Part shown: positions 60,374-64,000 of the stretch, one piece after another
Numbering within the stretch: the stretch's first letter is position 1
Layout: each line of letters begins with the position of its first letter
Assembly (NCBI GenBank): GCA_001875255.1
Contig: MJAN01000009.1
Location: forward strand, 1 to 64,000
DNA: 64,000 nt
DNA from: Candidatus Sabulitectum silens
Lineage (GTDB): Bacteria; Fermentibacterota; Fermentibacteria; Fermentibacterales; JCC-6
Direction of reading: 5' to 3'
Made by a program: the position numbers and the translations under genes
Notes under the pieces: generated by a model
Database searches by the model: none
What the model saw: the letters and a program-made list of their open reading frames with translations, nothing else
What the model was told of the DNA's origin: nothing

Positions 60374-60444
60374 CAAGGCCATCGGTAAATATGACAAATA
60401 GGTTTTATATAATCGTACATTATAACAATATATGCATTACCATG
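60374..60444. repeat. ~70-bp direct repeat, right copy
   Basis: Counterpart of 59011-59081; this copy lies immediately upstream of the flavodiiron start codon and includes its promoter/operator region. Confidence 0.65.
60408..60424. promoter_or_regulatory. Operator/promoter palindrome of the flavodiiron gene
   Basis: Inverted repeat TATAAT-CGTAC-ATTATA, 52 bp before the ATG. On either strand it offers a TATAAT -10. Its A+T-rich symmetry resembles PerR/Fur-class sites, but the spacing differs from the classical 7-1-7 box. Confidence 0.45.
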
Positions 60445-60477
60445 ATGGGACGGAAGTGTCCGGTTGAACCGTGAAGG

Positions 60478-61725
60478 CTAATCCTCCTGAGAAGAGAGGG
60501 TGCCGGCCTTTCTCAGACCCGGAAAGAGCTTTAACCAGGTCGCAACCACTACTAGGGTCCCTATGCCACCGCTGACCACCGATATGACCGGTGTGAACAA
60601 CTGGGCGACAAGGCCTGATTCGAACCCCCCGAGTTCATTTGATGAGCCGATGAAAAGAAAGTTCACCGCTGATACCCTTCCCCTCATGTGGTTCGGAGTG
60701 CGCATCTGAACAAGGGTCTGGCGTATTACCACGCTGACGTTATCGAAGAAACCAGTGAAGAAAAGCATGGCCCAGGAGAGCCAGAAGCTTTTAGAGAGAC
60801 CGAAAACCACGGTGGCAAGGCCGAATGCGGCAACCGCGGTGAACATGGACCGTCCTGCCCTTCTCATGGGGGGTCTGTGGGCCAGAATGAGGGCCATTGC
60901 TATGGAACCAGCCGCCGGGGCAGCACGGAGCCAGCCAAGAACCTCCTCCGGGGAGAAGCCGAAGGGAGGATTGGTTATGATGTCCCTGGCGAAGATGGGG
61001 AGCAGGTAAACGGCGCCTCCGAGGAAAACCGCGAAAAGATCCAGGGATATGCTTCCCAGGATGAGCTTCCTGTTCCAGACGAACCTGATTCCCTCGATGA
61101 CCTGTTTTACCATCTGTCCCCTGTGCGTTCTGGGAGCGTCTGGTATCTTCATGCCGGTGAGCAGCAGTATGTAGATAACGGTGGTCGCCGCACTGAACAG
61201 ATATGCCGAGGGTATGCTTTTGGTAATTATGAAGCCGCCCACCGCGGGGCCCACCACCGCCGCCAGGTGAAACAGGGTAGTTCTCCATTTCACTGCACCT
61301 TCGAACTGATCCGCCGGAACCAGAAGGGGCAGCAGCGCCGTTCTGGCCGGAGTTGCCACACGGTGGAAGGTCGCGTCAAGGAATAGCAGCACATACATCC
61401 ATTCGATGGAGCCGCTTCTGTGGCTGAAAACCGCCAGTGCCAGGGATGTAAGGGTTGTTCCCAGAAGGCCCGCTATCATGACCTTGCGGCGGTCAAACAC
61501 ATCCGCAAGGTAGCCCGCGGGAAGGGTGAAGAGCAGCATCGGAACCGCCTGGGCAAGGCCTATCAGTCCCAGCATCAGGGCCTGGTCGGTTCTCTGATAC
61601 ATCTCCCAGCCTATGGCGAGGCTCTGGGCAGCGGTGCCGATATGCACAAGTACACCCCCCAGAAGAAGGCTTCTGAAGGCTTTTATTCTGAATACCCCGT
61701 AGGGATCATGAGAGGATTTTCCCAA
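60478..61725 (-). CDS. MFS transporter (EntS/MFS_3 type)
   Basis: A 415-residue, 12-helix exporter of the MFS_3 family (PF05977; enterobactin exporter and macrolide pump relatives). FRSLLLGGVLVHIGTAAQSLAIGWEMYQRTDQALMLGL is the diagnostic N-terminal region; AGYLADVFDRRKVMIAG carries the cytoplasmic loop motif (DxxDRR); ATFHRVATPARTALLPLLVP and the second half GFFDNVSVVIRQTLVQMRTPNHMRGRVSAVNFLFIGSSNELGGFESG complete the fold. Intact, but the start is uncertain: TTG 61725 with a distant AAAGG. A terminator-like hairpin lies in the leader. Confidence 0.85.
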   Translation of the reverse strand: MGKSSHDPYGVFRIKAFRSLLLGGVLVHIGTAAQSLAIGWEMYQRTDQALMLGLIGLAQAVPMLLFTLPAGYLADVFDRRKVMIAGLLGTTLTSLALAVFSHRSGSIEWMYVLLFLDATFHRVATPARTALLPLLVPADQFEGAVKWRTTLFHLAAVVGPAVGGFIITKSIPSAYLFSAATTVIYILLLTGMKIPDAPRTHRGQMVKQVIEGIRFVWNRKLILGSISLDLFAVFLGGAVYLLPIFARDIITNPPFGFSPEEVLGWLRAAPAAGSIAMALILAHRPPMRRAGRSMFTAVAAFGLATVVFGLSKSFWLSWAMLFFTGFFDNVSVVIRQTLVQMRTPNHMRGRVSAVNFLFIGSSNELGGFESGLVAQLFTPVISVVSGGIGTLVVVATWLKLFPGLRKAGTLSSQED

Positions 61726-61771
61726 AGCTTGCCGTTGCCTTTCATCGTTATCAACCCAGCAACTATTGTGA

Positions 61772-61799
61772 AAAATGGCCCTTCAGGGAAAGGAGGGCC
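61772..61799 (-). promoter_or_regulatory. Terminator-like hairpin in the MFS leader
   Basis: Minus-strand stem GGCCCT / AGGGCC, 11-nt loop, then ATTTTT, between divergent genes and ~50 bp before the MFS start. No minus-strand gene ends here, so it can only affect the MFS transcript (attenuator candidate). Confidence 0.35.
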
Positions 61800-61877
61800 T
61801 TCGTGAATGACGATTGAGGTTGGCGTGGTGTGCATTTCTTTGCATTATTGTCTTAAGGATTTTTATTGAGGTGACAA

Positions 61878-64000
61878 ATGAATGAAACTTCGAGTGGGTT
61901 TGACGGTGCCATGCTTCTTCAGGCACTTCTGGAGAATGCTTCAGACTGCATTTTCGTCAAGGATTCTTCTCTGAAATATGCCATGGTCAGCAGCTCCATG
62001 GCCACTCTGCTTGGAATGAAAAGGGCGGAAATCATAGGTAAAACTGACGATATGCTCTTCGGGCCGATCGCCGCTGAACAGATACGGCGAGAGGATATGA
62101 GGGTTCTAACAGGGGAAACAGTAAGGAGTATTTCGGAAATACCTGCACAGGATTCAGTCCACAGTTTCGAGACGATTAAATACCTATACGGGAAGCTTCC
62201 GGGGAAATAGCAGGTATCTGCGGCATTGCCTGGGATATGTTGGAGTCCAGAAAGATACTGGAGGATCTCAAAAACAGGGAAGACCTCCTGAACAGGGTTT
62301 CGACATACTGCCGGTGGGGCTGTGGTTCGCCGACGAAAGAGGAAAACTGCTCAGGGAAACCCGCCGGTGTAAAGATATGGGGTGCCGAACCACTTGTCGG
62401 CCCAGAGGAATACGGAGTTTTCAAGGCATGGCGCTATCCCTCCGGAGAGTTCATTCAGCCTGAGGACTGGGCTCTGGCCAGATCTGTTCAGCAGGGGGAG
62501 ACAATCATCAATGAGCTCCTTGAGATAGAGGGTTTCGACGGCGAGAGAAAGATCATTCTCAACAGCACCGCCCCTGTTCTCGCTGCGGACGGCTCTGTAA
62601 AGGGGGCCATAATAGTCAACCAGGATGTTTCCAAAAGAATGCATGCGGAAGAGGCCCTTCGGGCAAGTGAAGAGAAGTACAGGATCATAGCGGAGAACAC
62701 CGGCGACGTGATAACCATGATGGACATGGACCTGAGATTCACCTTCGTGAGTCCCTCCATTTTCCAACTCAGGGGTTATACCGTGGAAGAAGCCCTGGAA
62801 CAGACCATCGATCAGGTCCTCACCCCTGAGTCACTGGAAATGTGCAGAAAGGTCCTTGCCGAGGAGATCCAGCGGGAAATGACCCCGGGCGAGCCGGAAG
62901 ATCGCGCACCCTCATACTTGAGGAATATCACAGGGACGGCAGAACATTCTTCAGCGAAGACACCCTGTCTTTCATAAGGGACAAAGGGGGCAGGCCCGTT
63001 GGAATACTCAGCGTTTCCAGGGACATCACAGACAGGATCATGGCGGAGAGGGAGCGGGACAGGCTGCAGAAACAGCTTCTCCATGCTGTGAAAATGGAGT
63101 CCATCGGCAAGCTTGCCGGGGGAATAGCCCACGATTTCAACAACCTTCTCATGGGTATCATGCACAATGTTCGCCTCTGCTCAGATATGCTGGGGGAAGG
63201 CCATGAGGCCGGGGTAACACTTGGCAGGATAGAGGAAGACGCGAAGCGTTCCGCCGGTCTGACAAAACAGCTGCTATCCTTTGCAAGAAGGGAGGCCATC
63301 ACACCTGAAGTACTTAACCTCGGCCGAACCGTTGAAGACGCCCTCCGCATGCTGAAGCCCTTGATAGGGGAGGATGTCCAGCTGTGCTGGCACCCTTCCG
63401 TGGAAGATCTTTCAGTTCTTATGGACGTATCACAGGTGGATCAGATACTCTCTAACCTCATTCTCAACTCCCGGGACGCGATAAGCGACATAGGCTCCAT
63501 TACCGTCTCGCTCGAGGCCGTTGAGCTTGAGGAGGCCTTCTGCAGCGTCCACAGCGAGGCAGAACCCGGTTCATACGCCCTTCTTACTGTATCTGACACC
63601 GGTAGTGGAATGGACAGCGAAACGAAAAAGCATATTTTCGAACCCTTCTTCTCCACAAAGACAGAGGTAAGTGGAACCGGTCTTGGGCTTTCAACGGTGT
63701 ATGGTGCCGTGATGCAGAACGGCGGTTTCATAGATGTCTACAGCGAGCCCTGCTGCGGAACGGTCTTTCGTGTTTTCCTGCCGATCTGCACCTCCGGTGA
63801 GAACGGGAAGACACAGCTGAAGAAGAAAAAGTTCGCTCCCGGAAGCGGTGAAACTGTGCTGGTGGTGGAGGACGAGCCATCGGTGCGGGAAACAGTGTCC
63901 GAATTCCTAAGGCGTTATGGATACAATGTGATAGAGGCGGAAATGCCCGAAGAGGCATTCGCAGTGCTTAAGAAGCATACCGGCAGGATCGATCTCATCC
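61878..64000 (+). CDS. Hybrid sensor histidine kinase (PAS-PAS-HisKA-HATPase-REC), frameshifted, runs off the window
   Basis: Soluble hybrid kinase. PAS 1: LLENASDCIFVKDSSLKYAMVSSSMATLLGMKRAEIIGKTD. A middle PAS-like part contains FKAWRYPSGEFIQPEDWALARSVQQGETIINELLEI. PAS 3: YRIIAENTGDVITMMDMDLRFTFVSPSIFQLRGYTVEEAL. HisKA: MESIGKLAGGIAHDFNNLLMGI with the phosphoacceptor His. HATPase: SNLILNSRDAIS (N box), VSDTGSGMD (G1), FFSTKTEVSGTGLGLSTVYG (G2). REC begins ETVLVVEDEPSVRETVSEFL; its phosphoacceptor Asp lies beyond the window. Frames break near 62190, 62300 and 62900. SD GAGGTGAC before the ATG. Confidence 0.85.

Noticed and set aside
1-64000. tRNA, rRNA or replication origin
   Set aside because: No cloverleaf with a T-loop GTTCRA motif, no rRNA-like sequence, and no DnaA-box cluster was seen by eye; a covariance search was not possible.

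Overview
The window reads as chromosomal DNA of an anaerobic, diderm bacterium of the FCB superphylum, most plausibly one of the candidate phyla near Fermentibacteria/Eisenbacteria/WOR-3. This is inference from several signs. Many exported proteins end in T9SS-type (Por secretion) sorting domains. Six-bladed beta-propeller lipoproteins and FG-GAP/VCBS proteins are numerous. Arg is mostly AGG and Ile often ATA in G+C-rich DNA. Metabolism points to anaerobic fermentation: butyrate kinase, phosphate butyryltransferase, a 2-oxoacid:ferredoxin oxidoreductase, a flavodiiron protein and a desulforedoxin-like protein. No rRNA, tRNA, CRISPR array or intact insertion sequence was seen.

A caution applies to the whole annotation. 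About forty genes are broken by one or more single-base frameshifts, roughly one per kb, very often in short homopolymers. They hit genes that should be essential or are otherwise perfectly conserved (copA, cusA-like, buk, aqpZ, ABC transporters). I treat them as probable sequence or assembly errors, give the reconstructed gene extents, and list the approximate break points. Genuine remnants (a truncated PIN gene, a pRiA4b-like tail, a DUF2779 tail) are marked as pseudogenes.

Layout. 0-5.5 kb: a propeller lipoprotein behind a coupled 27-codon ORF and a palindrome, a membrane protein/winged-helix regulator pair, a TPR protein, a pRiA4b-type protein and a small secreted protein ending TWGSIKSVF. 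5.7-10.1 kb: a cation-efflux RND adaptor and pump. 10.2-18.1 kb: surface or exported proteins (esterase, propellers, VCBS protein, a second TWGxIK protein) and an aquaporin. 18.2-21.3 kb: a predicted dual nuclease (DUF2779) and a DUF3800 protein, followed by a repeated piece of the DUF2779 tail. 21.4-26.4 kb: 5'-nucleotidase, HD hydrolase, PIN remnant, DMT protein, lipoprotein, DUF2235 hydrolase. 26.4-31.7 kb: minus-strand surface proteins (barrel, M28 peptidase, VCBS, propeller). 31.8-38.6 kb: VapC-like PIN, a flavodoxin-like/methyltransferase/GNAT operon, EamA transporter, DUF5684 protein, CopA. 38.7-40.4 kb: lipid kinase and a fourth TWGxIK protein.

40.6-47.1 kb is the metabolic core: buk-ptb-Na+ symporter-2-oxoacid oxidoreductase alpha-(beta-gamma fusion)-DUF188. 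Together these would import a substrate, oxidise a 2-oxoacid to an acyl-CoA with ferredoxin reduction, and convert the acyl-CoA through an acyl phosphate to a carboxylate plus ATP. A terminator-like hairpin in the leader suggests attenuation. 47.2-53.5 kb: RCC1-repeat surface protein, small metal-binding proteins, hydrolases, an orphan histidine kinase, an RRM protein and an LCCL lipoprotein. 53.7-59.0 kb: a TetR-controlled YbhGFSR-like ABC exporter operon. 59.2-64.0 kb: a flavodiiron protein flanked by ~70-bp repeats, an MFS transporter and a hybrid histidine kinase that runs off the window.
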